Assembly: GCA_028818755.1 (NCBI GenBank)
Contig: JAPPNF010000015.1
Location: forward strand, 1 to 50,114
Reading direction: 5' to 3'
Origin: Deltaproteobacteria bacterium
GTDB lineage: Bacteria; Desulfobacterota; Binatia; UBA9968; JAJDTQ01
DNA length: 50,114 nucleotides
A program made the translations under genes and the position numbers. The first letter of the stretch is position 1. Each line of letters begins with the position of its first letter. This document shows, in pieces, positions 32,345-40,856 of the stretch. The notes under the pieces were generated by a model that saw only the letters and a program-made list of their open reading frames with translations, made no database searches and was not told the DNA's origin.

Positions 32345-33478
32345 TTAAGCCACGTTCCTCAGCGGCGACACGTTCAGGTTGTAGAGCCTTGCCACGTTGG
32401 TGTTGAGCAGCTTCGCGCGGTCGCCGGCGTCGAGTGGGCCCAGGTCGCGGGCGATGACGTCCTGCGAGTGGGGCCAAGTCGAGTTCTGGTGCGGGTAGTC
32501 GTTGGACCACATGCAATTGTCCGAGCCCCACCAGGAGAACAGCCTGCCGCCGATGTGGTCGTTGAAGAAGGTGGCGTAAACTTGCCGGCTGAAGTACTCG
32601 CTGGGCGGCTTGTCGATGGCCAGGGGATGCGCGTGGCGGTGCCGCTTGAAGTTCTTGTCGCACTGGCCGAGCCAGAAGGGTATCCAGCCGATCTCGTTCT
32701 CCACCGAGACGACCTTGAGCTTGGGGTAGCGCTCGAGCACGCCGGAGAACGTGATGTCGAACAGAGCGTCCTCGATCTCGCGGGTCTGCTCGACGCCGAT
32801 GCGGTAGCGCCTCATTCCCTGGGCCGTCTGGCGGTGCATGCTGTCGCCGAAGCCCGTGAGGATGTGCAGGTGCACCGGCATGTCGAGGTCCTGAGACGCC
32901 GCCCAGTAGCGCTCGTAGTGGTCCGAGGTGAACGGCAGGTCCTTGTGGGGCACCTGCCAGATCAGGGTGCCCAGCATCCCGGCCTTCCTGCAGCGTTCCA
33001 TCTCGGCCAGCGCGTGGTCCATGTCGAAGGCGGAGATCAGGGCTATGCCGAACAGGCGGTCCGGTGCTCCCTGGCAGTATTCGATGAGCCAGTCGTTGTA
33101 GGTGCGGAACAGGCCTTCCTGGAACGCGGCGTCCTCGACGCAGAAGAATCCCAGTCCCAGGCTGGGGTAGAGCACCTCGCCCGACACGCCGTCGGTGGCC
33201 ATGTCCTTGATGCGCTCCACCGGATCCCAGCCCCCGGGCCGCGCCACCGAGAAGCCGGCCCGGCGGAATTCCTCCACCTGCTCAGGCCGCTGCCCCGCCA
33301 TGAACAGCCCGCCCACGGCCTGCGGTATCACGTCGTCCGATCCGAACATCCAGGCATCGCGTCCCTCGTCGAAATAGGCCTTGGGCGCCCGGTCCCTCAT
33401 GGACGACGGCAACCCCTTCTCCCAAAGATCCGGGACCTCGATGACATGCGAGTCTGCCGAGATGATGGCTTGTTCCAT
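32345..33478 (-). CDS. Metal-dependent amidohydrolase, decarboxylase-type (ACMSD-like) family
   Basis: This 377-residue TIM-barrel protein is of the Amidohydrolase_2 group, which includes non-oxidative decarboxylases of aromatic and muconate-type acids (ACMSD, gamma-resorcylate decarboxylase). Metal-site features seen: ISADSHVIE near the N-terminus, MPVHLHILTG in the middle and WSNDYPHQNS with the catalytic Asp near the C-terminus. GGAGGAACCGCC immediately precedes the ATG at 33478. It is the last gene of a minus-strand group with flavoenzymes. It might be a hydrolase rather than a decarboxylase; the sequence does not decide. Confidence 0.85.
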   Translation of the reverse strand: MEQAIISADSHVIEVPDLWEKGLPSSMRDRAPKAYFDEGRDAWMFGSDDVIPQAVGGLFMAGQRPEQVEEFRRAGFSVARPGGWDPVERIKDMATDGVSGEVLYPSLGLGFFCVEDAAFQEGLFRTYNDWLIEYCQGAPDRLFGIALISAFDMDHALAEMERCRKAGMLGTLIWQVPHKDLPFTSDHYERYWAASQDLDMPVHLHILTGFGDSMHRQTAQGMRRYRIGVEQTREIEDALFDITFSGVLERYPKLKVVSVENEIGWIPFWLGQCDKNFKRHRHAHPLAIDKPPSEYFSRQVYATFFNDHIGGRLFSWWGSDNCMWSNDYPHQNSTWPHSQDVIARDLGPLDAGDRAKLLNTNVARLYNLNVSPLRNVA

Positions 33479-33544
33479 GGCGGTTCCTCCTTTGAACCCT
33501 TAATCGTTCTCAGGGATCTCTTATCCCGCTAATGACCGCGGTTG

Positions 33545-35299
33545 TCAAAGGCCGTGTCGCTGCTCCGCCGCCGCTTCCCTCCCCGCGATCAAGCCCTGCA
33601 CCGTGCAGCGGCCCATGCCGTGCTGGTTGAAGCCGCCCGCTGACTCGCCGCCGCAGTAGAGACCGGGGATGATCTCGCCGTTCATGTCGAGCACCTGGCA
33701 CTTCTCGTTGATGCGAAGGCCGGCGCGGCTGTCGTGGACCAGGGGGGTGCCCCAGGCGGCGTGAAAGGGCGGTTTCTCGATCTTGTACTTGGGGGAGGGC
33801 TTGCCGAAGTCTTCGTCCGTGCCGGAATCCACGAAGCCGTTGTAGCGCCGCACCGTGGCCTCCAGGGCGGCGCCGCTCATGGACACGGCCTGCCAGGGGT
33901 TCTCGATGGCGGCGGCGAGATCCGCCAGGGTGTCGGCGGTGAAGAAGTAGCCGTCCGGGTCGACGTAGGGCGGGGCGACCTTCCAGCCTTCGCGTTCCAC
34001 CGCGTCGGAGTCGAAGATGGCCCACACCGGCCCGCCCGAGTAGTCGGGCGCCTTGGAGCCCGCGTTCATGGCCACCGCGGCGTTGAAGAAGTTGGAGTGG
34101 TGGGGATCATACTGGATGTGGGTGTTGCGGTGGTCGCCCGGCGTGTAGGGGTCGATGTCCTTGTGCTTGTTGCCTTCGGGGTAATCGCCCTGGGTCTCGT
34201 CGTAGAAACGCTCGCCCACCTGGTTCACCAGGATCAGGTCGTGCCAGTCCTTGACCGCCAGGCCCGTGGCACGCACGATCGGGAAGATGGGGCACTCCAG
34301 TTTCCACGGGAAGTAGTTGTAGCGGGTGCCCAGGGCGCGCTGCACCCGGATGTTGTCGCCGTTCTCCAGGATCTGGTTGGCCAGACCCCAGAGGGACGCG
34401 CCCACCGCCATGGCCGTGAGCTCGCCGCTGGCGTCCTGGAACGAGTAGGGCTCGCCGGCGACCTGGTAGACTTCGGTGAGCCGCGGGTCGAACATGCGCC
34501 GGAAGTTCACGTTGCTGGTGCTGCCGCCGGTGGCGACGATGACCGCCTTGTGGGCGTGGATGGTCAGGCTGGCCTCGGTGCGTTCGATGTTGCCGTCGGA
34601 ACGGTAGCTTCGGAGCGGCTCGGTGCTGCCGGGCAGCACGGTGGGGGTGTATTCGGCGGTGATCCCCAGGACCCGCCCGGAGGGCTGCCCCGGTGCGCCT
34701 TCGCGGATGATGCCGGACATCTTGTAGTTCAGCAGGAACTTCACGCCCTTCTCCCGGGCGCTGGCTTCCAACGGACGCACCAGGCCGGTGCCGGGCCTGC
34801 CGTTGGGGCTTGCCAGGCCGGCGCCATGCTCCCAGTAGGTGTGGTTCTCCCGGTGTGCCGAGTTGCCGGTCGAGTGAGCGCCTTGGCTGTCGGGTGGAAT
34901 CTCCTTGAATTTCACACCGTTAGCTATCAAGAATTCATAGGTTTCCGCACAATGGTCGGCGAAGGCCCGGATTACCGCGCGATCGCTGTAGCGGTAGTCG
35001 GGAAAGCCGTTGACCTGAACCACGGACCAGTCCGTCAGGTCGGCGAAGACCGTGTCCGGTGAGTCCTCGATGCCGTACTTGCGTTGCGCGCTGGTGCCGC
35101 CCCCGAGCGGCACGTTGCCGCCGCTTATGATTGCGTGACCGCCTACGTCGTAGTTGGTTTCAACCACCAGCACCGATGCCCCGGCATCCGCCGCGACGAT
35201 GGCCGCGGGCAGCCCCGTGGCCCCGGATCCGACGATGACCACATCCGCCGAAAGGTCCGGTCCCGCCGGCAACCCGGTTGATTCATCGTTCTGCGCCAT
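33545..35299 (-). CDS. FAD-dependent oxidoreductase, fumarate reductase/KstD-like
   Basis: This 584-residue flavoprotein has the dinucleotide-binding motif VVIVGSGATGLPAAI at about residue 20 and the GGHAIISGGNVPLGGG segment that lines FAD in succinate dehydrogenase/fumarate reductase-type and 3-ketosteroid dehydrogenase enzymes. IVATGGSTSNVNFRRMF marks the second FAD contact, and GLYCGGESAGGFNQHG is the typical C-terminal FAD segment. No transmembrane part and no haem site are seen, so it is a soluble dehydrogenase or reductase. AAGGAG lies 7 bases before the ATG at 35299. It probably adds or removes a C=C bond in a ring or in a ring-fission product. Confidence 0.88.
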   Translation of the reverse strand: MAQNDESTGLPAGPDLSADVVIVGSGATGLPAAIVAADAGASVLVVETNYDVGGHAIISGGNVPLGGGTSAQRKYGIEDSPDTVFADLTDWSVVQVNGFPDYRYSDRAVIRAFADHCAETYEFLIANGVKFKEIPPDSQGAHSTGNSAHRENHTYWEHGAGLASPNGRPGTGLVRPLEASAREKGVKFLLNYKMSGIIREGAPGQPSGRVLGITAEYTPTVLPGSTEPLRSYRSDGNIERTEASLTIHAHKAVIVATGGSTSNVNFRRMFDPRLTEVYQVAGEPYSFQDASGELTAMAVGASLWGLANQILENGDNIRVQRALGTRYNYFPWKLECPIFPIVRATGLAVKDWHDLILVNQVGERFYDETQGDYPEGNKHKDIDPYTPGDHRNTHIQYDPHHSNFFNAAVAMNAGSKAPDYSGGPVWAIFDSDAVEREGWKVAPPYVDPDGYFFTADTLADLAAAIENPWQAVSMSGAALEATVRRYNGFVDSGTDEDFGKPSPKYKIEKPPFHAAWGTPLVHDSRAGLRINEKCQVLDMNGEIIPGLYCGGESAGGFNQHGMGRCTVQGLIAGREAAAEQRHGL

Positions 35300-35333
35300 C
35301 TCGTTGCTCCTTGGACGATCCGGTTTCCCGGGC

Positions 35334-36278
35334 CTAGCGGAAGGCCGGTATGACCCGCGTCGCGAAGAGCTCCACGCTGCGGAGCTCGTCGTGGGTAAAG
35401 TAGTGGATGAACTCTGTGACGCCAAGGTCCACGAATGCCTGTATGCGCCGGATGCACTCCTCGGGTGTCCCCGCGATCCGGGCGTCCAGATAGACCGTGT
35501 GCGGCAACTTCAGGGCCTCGGCGGCACGGGCAAATTCATCCGCATCCCGGCCGATGACCGTGCCGGCCCACAGCGAGCGCCCGATCTCTCCGGGGTCGCG
35601 TCCCGCCTCCTCGCAGTGTCTTTCGAGGAATCCGAGCTTTCTTTGGTACTGCGCTGGGCTGATGGGGGTCTGGATGTTCCAGCGGTCGGCGCATTGTGCC
35701 GCGACCTTCAGCATCGTCCGTGACCCGCGTGCGCCGATGGTGATGGGCGGGCGGGGCGACTGGACCGGCTTGGGGCTGCAATAGGCGTTCTCCGTGCGGA
35801 ACCACTTGCCGTCGAAGGTCACGGTCTCTTCGTTCCACATGCGCTTGATGATGGACACCGCCTCGGTCAACTGCTGCGCCCGCTGCACCATGTTCGGGAA
35901 GGAAAAACCGTACGCCGTGTGCTCCTCTTCGAACCATCCCGCGCCCAGGCCGAGTTCCAATCGTCCTCCGCTGATCACGTCCAGGCACGCCGACATCTTG
36001 GCCAGCAGCGCGGGGTTGCGGAACGACACGTTGGAGCAGAGGGTGCCGATGCGGACGCGGCCGGTGAGCGTCGCCAGCGCGGAGAGGGTCACCCAGGACT
36101 CGTAGAAGGGGGCGGTGGGCGGCGGCAGCGGGTGGAAGAACCTGGACGTGAAGAAATGATCGTTCAGCCACACCGAGTCGAAGCCCAGCTCCTCCGCCCG
36201 GATGACGACTTCCCGGATATGGTCGAAGTCGACCCCGGTCTGGATCGGGGTCAGGCCGAAAGAAACTCGATGGGCCAT
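35334..36278 (-). CDS. LLM-class (luciferase-like) flavin-dependent oxidoreductase
   Basis: This 314-residue TIM-barrel protein of the bacterial luciferase-like superfamily uses reduced FMN or F420. Family segments: ELGFDSVWLNDHFF at about residue 30, GTLCSNVSFRNPALLAKM, LELGLGAGWFEEEHTAYGF and PITIGARGSRTMLKVAA. The run from GRLELGLGAGW to the ARGS loop is the cofactor pocket. F420-type members are common in this subgroup, but the cofactor cannot be proved here. It is co-directional with the FAD enzyme 34 bases downstream and the split-barrel protein 27 bases upstream. Confidence 0.88.
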   Translation of the reverse strand: MAHRVSFGLTPIQTGVDFDHIREVVIRAEELGFDSVWLNDHFFTSRFFHPLPPPTAPFYESWVTLSALATLTGRVRIGTLCSNVSFRNPALLAKMSACLDVISGGRLELGLGAGWFEEEHTAYGFSFPNMVQRAQQLTEAVSIIKRMWNEETVTFDGKWFRTENAYCSPKPVQSPRPPITIGARGSRTMLKVAAQCADRWNIQTPISPAQYQRKLGFLERHCEEAGRDPGEIGRSLWAGTVIGRDADEFARAAEALKLPHTVYLDARIAGTPEECIRRIQAFVDLGVTEFIHYFTHDELRSVELFATRVIPAFR

Positions 36279-36305
36279 GGACGGGGACGCTACACGGAAG
36301 GGATG

Positions 36306-36800
36306 CTAGATGGAGGCGAGCTTCTTCAGGATGGCGTCGTGCGCGATCTGCTCGGATTCGGTGCCCTCGAAGATGACGCCTCCCAGCACCTTGGCCGTCG
36401 GGATACGATCCTCGAATACTCCCTGGACGGCGACGTGGAAGTAGGCCAGGGTGGAATGGCCGCCGGTGTCGTTCGCGTCCGTGAGCGCATCTCCGGGGAC
36501 CTGGACCTCCGAGGCGCGGCCTTTCACGTAATAGGCCATGTCGTCGTCGATGACCAGCAGGGTGATGCGGCCGTTTCGCCGCAGGTCCGCGGCGCATTCC
36601 CCGTCGCCCCAGGTCGCGAGATTGAGACTTCCGCCGTCCTTGGCGATGACGTCGGCGTAGCTCAGCATGCCGGCGTTGGCCCATCCTTCTTCGTCCACGG
36701 TGATGATCTGGACCACGCGATTCCGCTTCTCCTCAAGGTTGCCTGGCCGCAACAGCGCCAAGGCATCGTCGGGGAGGCTGTCCGATACGAACCGGGCCAT
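36306..36800 (-). CDS. Pyridoxamine 5'-phosphate oxidase-like split-barrel protein
   Basis: This 164-residue protein has the split beta-barrel of FMN- or F420-binding PNPOx-like proteins. LATWGDGECAADLRRNGRITLLV and MAYYVKGRASEV are the typical strands, and VVQIITVDEEGWANAGMLSY the opening. AAAGGAG precedes the ATG at 36800. Such proteins often reduce small organic substrates or supply flavin next to luciferase-like enzymes, which agrees with the neighbour. Substrate unknown. Confidence 0.75.
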   Translation of the reverse strand: MARFVSDSLPDDALALLRPGNLEEKRNRVVQIITVDEEGWANAGMLSYADVIAKDGGSLNLATWGDGECAADLRRNGRITLLVIDDDMAYYVKGRASEVQVPGDALTDANDTGGHSTLAYFHVAVQGVFEDRIPTAKVLGGVIFEGTESEQIAHDAILKKLASI

Positions 36801-36882
36801 GGAAGCTCCTTTCCTGCGTTCAAATGTCGACCCCGGATCAGGGTCCTCTCATGCATGCAATGGACGGTTCGGGAGTGTTCGT

Positions 36883-37617
36883 TCAGGGCTCGGGCGCCCA
36901 CTGGAGCTCCCGCTCCATGAAGTCCACCACCATGGGCCATGCCAACTGGGCGGCGTGGGCGTGGTAGCCCACCGCGCCCGGGTCCACGAACCCGTGCCCG
37001 CCGAACGGGAAGAAGTGCCATTCCAGCGGCTGGCCGTTCTCCCGGAACGCGTACATCATCTTGTCCTGGACCGGGACCGGCGTGACCACGTCGTCCGCGC
37101 CGTATAGGTTGATGGAAGGACAGCGGATGATTCTTGCCTTCTCCCAGGGCGGGATCGGCCGCATTTCCGTGGGGGGCTCGTCCCGCACCGTGGGGTAGTA
37201 GCCCACGAACGCCCGCACCTCCGGGGTTGCGGCGACGAAGTTGATGGCGATGCGCCCGCCCATGCAGTAGCCGCTCACCGCCACCCGCTTGTTGTCCACG
37301 TGGGGCTGGGAGAGCAGGAAGCGCCAGCTCTCGGTGAGCGCGGCGTCGAACTGGTCGTCGGAAGTCCTGGCCTGGATCTCGCCGCCGCTGACGATATGTG
37401 TCGGCTCCGGGTAGCCCAGTTGCTCGAAGACGTTGGGCGCGAAGGTGCTGTAACCCAGGGCGGCGAACTTCCGCGCCTCGATCTTGATGTAGTCCGTCAA
37501 CCCGCCCTTGGGGTGGATCAGCAGCAAGGCCGGCCCCGGCTCCGTCCGTTGCGGATGGGCCAGGAACCCGGCGACGCCGTGGTCCTTGGTGTTGAACAAG
37601 CGCTCGATGAGCTGCAT
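36883..37617 (-). CDS. Dienelactone hydrolase-family protein
   Basis: This 244-residue alpha/beta hydrolase is of the dienelactone hydrolase group, which opens lactones formed from chloro- or other muconates. The nucleophile is Cys in GYCMGG (about residue 118), the acid Asp is in YGADDVVTP and the His in FGGHGFVDP, matching the Cys-Asp-His triad. GGGAGGA lies 5 bases before the ATG at 37617. It heads the minus-strand group leading to the flavoenzymes and amidohydrolase, which fits lactone or ester intermediates. Confidence 0.88.
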   Translation of the reverse strand: MQLIERLFNTKDHGVAGFLAHPQRTEPGPALLLIHPKGGLTDYIKIEARKFAALGYSTFAPNVFEQLGYPEPTHIVSGGEIQARTSDDQFDAALTESWRFLLSQPHVDNKRVAVSGYCMGGRIAINFVAATPEVRAFVGYYPTVRDEPPTEMRPIPPWEKARIIRCPSINLYGADDVVTPVPVQDKMMYAFRENGQPLEWHFFPFGGHGFVDPGAVGYHAHAAQLAWPMVVDFMERELQWAPEP

Positions 37618-37696
37618 GGGTCCTCCCGGCTGGTGGTGATGGCCGGGAGCGTAACACGACCGCGTCAGCCCGAAAAGAGGGAATGGATTCGGTCTG

Positions 37697-38083
37697 TTAC
37701 CAGAGAACCGGCGCCGGATAGCGGGCGATGGTTTCGTCCGGGGTCACGATGGTCATGCCGTTCAGGATGGCTTGCGAGACCAGGCCCCGGTCGAACGGGT
37801 CCCGGTGATATGAAGGGAGCAGGGCGTCGTGCGCGGCGCACGTTTCGTCGAAGGGGAGAGCCTCTATCCGCAACCATTGTCTGCGGCTCGTCACGTAACG
37901 GTTCGGCGGCTCCGGCAGGGGCAATCGGCCGATCCGGTGCTTGATGGTGATTTCCCAGGCCGAGATGGCGCTCAGATAGACATCGTTCCCCGGATTCGCG
38001 CAGCTCTCACGCACCACTGGCGTCAACTCGGGTGCATCCGCCGCCAGCCAGAGGAACGTGCACGTGTCCAGCAGCAGCTTCAC
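37697..38083 (-). CDS. PIN-domain toxin, VapC type
   Basis: This 128-residue PIN-domain ribonuclease toxin shows LLLDTCTFLW at the start (first metal Asp), AISAWEITIKHRIG with the conserved Glu, and HRDPFDRGLVSQA with the later Asp residues. Its ATG overlaps the antitoxin stop by four bases (ATGA), so the two are translated together. It probably cleaves tRNA or mRNA when not bound by the antitoxin. Full length, no break seen. Confidence 0.9.
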   Translation of the reverse strand: MKLLLDTCTFLWLAADAPELTPVVRESCANPGNDVYLSAISAWEITIKHRIGRLPLPEPPNRYVTSRRQWLRIEALPFDETCAAHDALLPSYHRDPFDRGLVSQAILNGMTIVTPDETIARYPAPVLW

Positions 38084-38328
38084 GGTGATCCGTGTTTGCC
38101 TTCGAACGCGTCGAGAAGGTCGTCCGGCAGGGGTTCGAAGAAGGTCGACGGGAGGGTCATCCCTCGATCAATTCCTGTCGGCCGCGCTTCCGCTGGAGGC
38201 TTGGGGACCGGCCGGACCTCGGCCACCGGCAGGTTGCGGCGGCAGATGAGGATGGTTTCCCCGTCCTCCACGCTGGCAAGATACCGGGAAAGGTTGGCCT
38301 TCGCCTCGGCTATGTTGACCCGAATCAT
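38080..38328 (-). CDS. Phd/YefM-type antitoxin of the PIN-toxin pair
   Basis: This 82-residue protein has the Phd/YefM N-terminal DNA-binding segment MIRVNIAEAKANLSRYLASV, then GETILICRRNLPVAEV, and a C-terminal tail (PSTFFEPLPDDLLDAFEG) that would wrap around the toxin. It normally neutralises the toxin and represses the operon. The start at 38328 lies so close to a good promoter that the mRNA may lack a leader, and no Shine-Dalgarno-like sequence is needed to explain the start. Confidence 0.9.
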   Translation of the reverse strand: MIRVNIAEAKANLSRYLASVEDGETILICRRNLPVAEVRPVPKPPAEARPTGIDRGMTLPSTFFEPLPDDLLDAFEGKHGSP

Positions 38329-38331
38329 GAC

Positions 38332-38364
38332 CTGATTATAGATCAGCTATTTGACTAACTTCAA
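38332..38364 (-). promoter_or_regulatory. Promoter and operator of the Phd/VapC-type pair
   Basis: On the minus strand TTGAAG (38364-38359), 18 bases, then a perfect TATAAT (38340-38335). The palindrome CTGAT-TATAG-ATCAG (38332-38346) overlaps the -10 and is the obvious autoregulatory operator. Six bases separate the -10 from the ATG at 38328, pointing to leaderless transcription. Confidence 0.6.
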
Positions 38365-38453
38365 CCGGCTGCTCCGGCTCGCCCGGTCCGGACCGACGTG
38401 TATCTTCCGCATCGTCTTGACTTGAATGGCGAAATCGGCAAAGGGTAACGGCT

Positions 38454-39584
38454 ATGCGAGTCATCGATGCAGACGGACATGTGAACGAGTGCCCCGCGAC
38501 CTTCGACGACAAGTACATGGACCCGGCGTTCCGCTCCCGGCGGCCGGCCATCGTCGGCTCTGGGGGCCTGTACTACTGGATGATCGGCGAGCAGGTGGTG
38601 CCGCGGCGGTCGGGCCTGGGCTGCAACAACTTCAGTACCCCGGCCAGAGTCGACGGCAAGCCCACCCGGCACGGCGCGCTGATCGAGGGCAAGAACCTGG
38701 ACAGCCTGGACAGCCAGGAGCTGACGGACCTCAACGCCCGCCTCGAGGCGATGGACGCCGAGGACATCGACGTCCAGGTCATCTATCCGACGCTCTTCCT
38801 CGCCTATCCGCTGACCACCGATATGCCGCTCATGACGGCGCTGTGCTCGTCCTACAACCGCTGGCTGGGTGACACGCTGTCGGGGAGCGACCGTCTCAAG
38901 TGGGCCGGGGTAGTCAACCTGGAAGACGTCCCCGGGGCCGTGAAAACCGTCTACGAGGCCAAGAGCCTTGGCGCCTCGTCCATGATGGTGCTGGGGACGG
39001 CAGGCGACCACATGCTCGACAACCCCATGTTTCTGCCGTTCTACGAGGCCATGGCGGAGACGGACCTGACCCTGGGCGTGCACGTGGGATGGTCGTGCCC
39101 GTCGCTGAACAATCTTTACAGCGAGCTTTACCCCTCCTGGATCACGGCGTTCACCATGCCGTTGCTGATGGGGTTCGTCGCCTTCATGACCGGCGGCCTC
39201 CTGGACCGGTTTCCGAACCTGCGAGTGGTTTTTCTGGAGGCGGGCTGCCTGTGGATACCGTTCGTCCTCGACCGCCTCAACCACCGGTATCCGCACGCCC
39301 ACCGGCTGGCGAACCTCTACCCGCAGATCAACGTGAACGCCGCCGTCGAGCCCAACGAATACCTGAAGCGCGGCAACCTGTACTGGAGCGCGGAGGTGGA
39401 AGACGACATGCTGCCACAGGTCCTGGACCTGGTGGGGGAGGGCCAGATCGTTTTCGGCTCCGACATGCCTCACTCCGACCGGGAGCGCGATGCCGCCAAG
39501 ACGCTGCGCGAGCGAGACGACGTGAGCGAGTCTGGCAAGAGCGCGATCCTCGAGAGCAACCCCGCGCGGCTGTACGGGTTCTAG
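38454..39584 (+). CDS. Metal-dependent amidohydrolase, tandem copy 1
   Basis: This 376-residue Amidohydrolase_2-type TIM barrel has IDADGHVNECP at the N-terminus (Asp/His metal ligands), LGVHVGWSCPS in the middle (His) and FGSDMPHSDRE near the end (catalytic Asp). The family includes decarboxylases and hydrolases of ring-derived acids. A near copy follows 126 bases downstream, and the two align without gaps over their whole length at roughly four fifths identity. AAAGGG lies upstream of the ATG at 38454. Confidence 0.88.
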   Translation: MRVIDADGHVNECPATFDDKYMDPAFRSRRPAIVGSGGLYYWMIGEQVVPRRSGLGCNNFSTPARVDGKPTRHGALIEGKNLDSLDSQELTDLNARLEAMDAEDIDVQVIYPTLFLAYPLTTDMPLMTALCSSYNRWLGDTLSGSDRLKWAGVVNLEDVPGAVKTVYEAKSLGASSMMVLGTAGDHMLDNPMFLPFYEAMAETDLTLGVHVGWSCPSLNNLYSELYPSWITAFTMPLLMGFVAFMTGGLLDRFPNLRVVFLEAGCLWIPFVLDRLNHRYPHAHRLANLYPQINVNAAVEPNEYLKRGNLYWSAEVEDDMLPQVLDLVGEGQIVFGSDMPHSDRERDAAKTLRERDDVSESGKSAILESNPARLYGF

Positions 39585-39590
39585 GAGTGT

Positions 39591-39616
39591 GTCGGATTAC
39601 GCTTCGCTAATCCGAC
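39591..39616. repeat. GTCGGATTA-TAATCCGAC hairpin between tandem amidohydrolases
   Basis: GTCGGATTA (39591-39599) and TAATCCGAC (39608-39616) form a 9-bp stem with a CGCTTCGC loop that can itself fold. CTAGG and CCTAG flank it. This GTCGGATTACGC-type hairpin is a common dispersed intergenic element. It may end or attenuate transcription between the two copies. Confidence 0.6.
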
Positions 39617-39710
39617 CTAGGGGTTCTCTCCCGGTTCCAGGGCACACGGACGATAGCGGCGGCTGCTCCGAACCCGGACCGGCAACTGAAAATAGGCAGA
39701 GGCTACGCCC

Positions 39711-40841
39711 ATGCAAGTCATCGATGCAGACGGTCACGTCAACGAGTGCCCGGCCACGTTCAGCGACAAGTACCTGGACCCGGCTTTCCGCTCCCGGCGG
39801 CCGGTCATCTCCAGCTCGGAGGGCCGATCCTGCTGGAGGATCGGCGAGCAGGTGTTCCCGCGCCGCGCGGGCATTGGCTGCAACAACCTGAGCACGCCGG
39901 CCAGGGTTGACGGCAAGCCCACCCGGCTCGGCGCGTTCATCGAAGGGGAACTCCTCGACAGCCTGGACAGCCAGGAGCTGACGGACGTGAGCGCCCGGAT
40001 CGAAGCGCTGGACGCCGAGAACATCGACATCCAGGTGATCTATCCGACGCTCTTCTTGGCCTACCCGCTGGCCCCGGAGCCGGCGCTCGGGAGCGCGCTG
40101 TGCGAGTCGTACAACCGCTGGATGGGCGACACGCTGTCGGGCAGCGAGCGCCTCAAGTGGGCCGGCGTGGCCAACCTGGACGACGTCCCCGGGGCCGTGC
40201 GCGGGGTGCGCGAGGCCAAGAGCCTGGGCGCCTCGGCGATCATGGTGCTGGGCACCGCCGGCGACCGCATGCTCGACGACTCCACGCTGCTCCCGTTCTA
40301 CGAGGCCATGGCGGAGGCGGACCTGACCCTGGGGGTGCACGTGGGCTGGTCCTGGCCGTCGTTCAACAACCTTTACAGCGATCTCTACCCCTCGTGGCTG
40401 ACGGCGTTCCTCATGCCGCTGATGATGGGGTTCGTGGCGTTCATGACCGGCGGCCTGCTCGACCGGTTCCCGAACCTGCGGGTCGTCTTCCTGGAGGGCG
40501 GCTGCCTGTGGCTGCACTTCGTCCTCGACCGCCTGAACCATCGCTTCCCGTACGCCCGGACCATGGCGAGCCTCTATCCGGAGATCAACGTCAACGCCGC
40601 GGCCGAGCCCGATGAGTACGTCCGTCGCGGCAATCTTTACTGGAGCGCCGAGGTCGAGGACAGCCTGCTGCCCCAGGTCCTGGACCTGGTAGGGGAGGGC
40701 CAGATCGTCTTCGGGTCCGACATGCCCCACTCGGACCGGGAGCGCTTCGCCGCCAGGACGCTGCTGGAGCGTGACGACGTGAGCGAGTCGGGGAAGAGCG
40801 CGATTCTGGAGAGCAATCCGGCGCGGCTCTACGGATTCTGA
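39711..40841 (+). CDS. Metal-dependent amidohydrolase, tandem copy 2
   Basis: This is the duplicate of the preceding gene and has the same length (376 residues). Metal-site segments are kept (IDADGHVNECP, LGVHVGWSWPS, FGSDMPHSDRE). Differences cluster at residues 33-45 (VISSSEGRSCW here, AIVGSGGLYYW in copy 1) and around 120-126, regions that could line the substrate pocket. Likely a recent duplication followed by divergence in specificity. The GFA-type gene starts 15 bases after its stop and is probably co-transcribed. Confidence 0.88.
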   Translation: MQVIDADGHVNECPATFSDKYLDPAFRSRRPVISSSEGRSCWRIGEQVFPRRAGIGCNNLSTPARVDGKPTRLGAFIEGELLDSLDSQELTDVSARIEALDAENIDIQVIYPTLFLAYPLAPEPALGSALCESYNRWMGDTLSGSERLKWAGVANLDDVPGAVRGVREAKSLGASAIMVLGTAGDRMLDDSTLLPFYEAMAEADLTLGVHVGWSWPSFNNLYSDLYPSWLTAFLMPLMMGFVAFMTGGLLDRFPNLRVVFLEGGCLWLHFVLDRLNHRFPYARTMASLYPEINVNAAAEPDEYVRRGNLYWSAEVEDSLLPQVLDLVGEGQIVFGSDMPHSDRERFAARTLLERDDVSESGKSAILESNPARLYGF

Positions 40842-40856
40842 TCCACGGAGGACAGA

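Noticed and set aside
33734..35062. Plus-strand frame (442 residues) within the FAD oxidoreductase gene
   Set aside because: The opposite strand has FAD-binding motifs and a ribosome site; this frame has neither.
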